From Waterburya agarophytonicola KI4 (GTDB lineage: Bacteria; Cyanobacteriota; Cyanobacteriia; Cyanobacteriales; Xenococcaceae), in contig NZ_JADWDC010000029.1 of assembly GCF_020640915.1 (NCBI RefSeq), forward strand, positions 1 through 55,729: a stretch of DNA of 55,729 nucleotides, given 5' to 3'. Numbering within the stretch: the first letter of the stretch is position 1; each line of letters begins with the position of its first letter. Below are positions 55,357-55,729 of this stretch, piece by piece. The translations under genes were made by a program, and so were the position numbers. Under the pieces are notes generated by a model that searched no databases, was not told where the DNA came from, and was given only the letters and a program-made list of their open reading frames with translations.

Positions 55357-55692
55357 TTAAATGCAATTGCGTTTGATTTGGGTCAAGCGATCGCCTGAAT
55401 TATTTGTGCGGTATGCTGTTAAAATAATCTCTCCAGAATCAGTAACCTTAATTCCTCTTGCTGGCTGTATTTTACCTTTGCTAGTGTCTATAGCGTCAGG
55501 GATTGTTGATTTTGGCTTAGTTGCACCATTGATTGAGATGCTTTGAGAATCTAAGGTTAAACCTGGAGGTGCGGGAATACCCCCCTTCCCTCTCAAAATA
55601 AGGCTGTTGTTATTGGATTTAGTGGCATAGCCACAAGCCTTACTAATATTTTCTTGTCCTTCAACTGGATTTGTTGATAAGCTTAGACGCAC
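55357..55692 (-). pseudogene. C-terminal fragment of a filamentous-haemagglutinin-like protein
   Basis: The frame ends in QPARGIKVTDSGEIILTAYR and earlier has LILRGKGGIPAPPGLTLDSQ, the C-terminal signature of large cyanobacterial TPS-type (two-partner secretion) haemagglutinin-like proteins. A TAG lies immediately upstream of the GTG at 55692, so the large N-terminal part is not in frame. This is either a degraded gene tail or the end of a frameshifted gene continuing beyond the window. Confidence 0.6.
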
Positions 55693-55729
55693 CTAGTTTA
55701 GGTTATAATCAGGGAAAAAAAAGAGCGAT

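Overview
The window is cyanobacterial chromosome. The evidence is frequent HIP1 octamers (GCGATCGC), orange carotenoid protein and its recovery protein, a high-light-inducible protein, DUF3143, and the fbp-tal-zwf-opcA carbon cluster. Gene content and AT-rich spacers fit a unicellular or pleurocapsalean cyanobacterium; I cannot name the species.

Bases 1-16985 are core chromosome: an IS4-type remnant, the rimP-nusA-ylxR-infB translation/transcription cluster, a membrane protein, an HTH-AAA ATPase, GDP-mannose dehydratase, a TVP38/FAD-reductase pair, a DUF302 protein, pstC-pstA without pstS or pstB, and a DUF58 protein.

Bases 16986-42843 are an integrative element of about 25.8 kb in the 3' half of a tRNA-Gly(TCC) gene. 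It is bounded by a 48-bp exact direct repeat and has a tyrosine recombinase at the left end. It is a mosaic. The left 15.2 kb and the right 3.3 kb lack HIP1 and carry mostly unrecognised genes, several ribbon-helix-helix regulators, a VapE-type ATPase, an HNH endonuclease and iteron-like repeats. The 7.2 kb between them (about 32.25-39.45 kb) has HIP1 sites and host-like cargo. That cargo is a cobalamin-riboswitch-controlled cbiX/lipoprotein/porin group, a second OCP with a broken frp, a Hli protein and an iron superoxide dismutase.

The most interesting gene is at 19415-23131, a 1238-residue protein. It combines the K-x7-K signature of the RNA polymerase beta barrel (K700/K708) with the R-x-P ... 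DFDGD signature of the beta-prime barrel (R890, D926-D930). It therefore looks like a single-chain, two-barrel RNA polymerase of the general YonO type. Its leader holds two consecutive intrinsic terminators, and three more element genes also have a terminator ending 31-39 nt before the start codon. This suggests the element controls, and perhaps performs, part of its own transcription.

Bases 42868-55729 return to core chromosome: fbp, tal, zwf and opcA (Calvin cycle and oxidative pentose phosphate pathway), a methyltransferase, pgk, an IS remnant, intact frp and ocp, DUF3143, ispH, and the tail of a filamentous-haemagglutinin-like protein.
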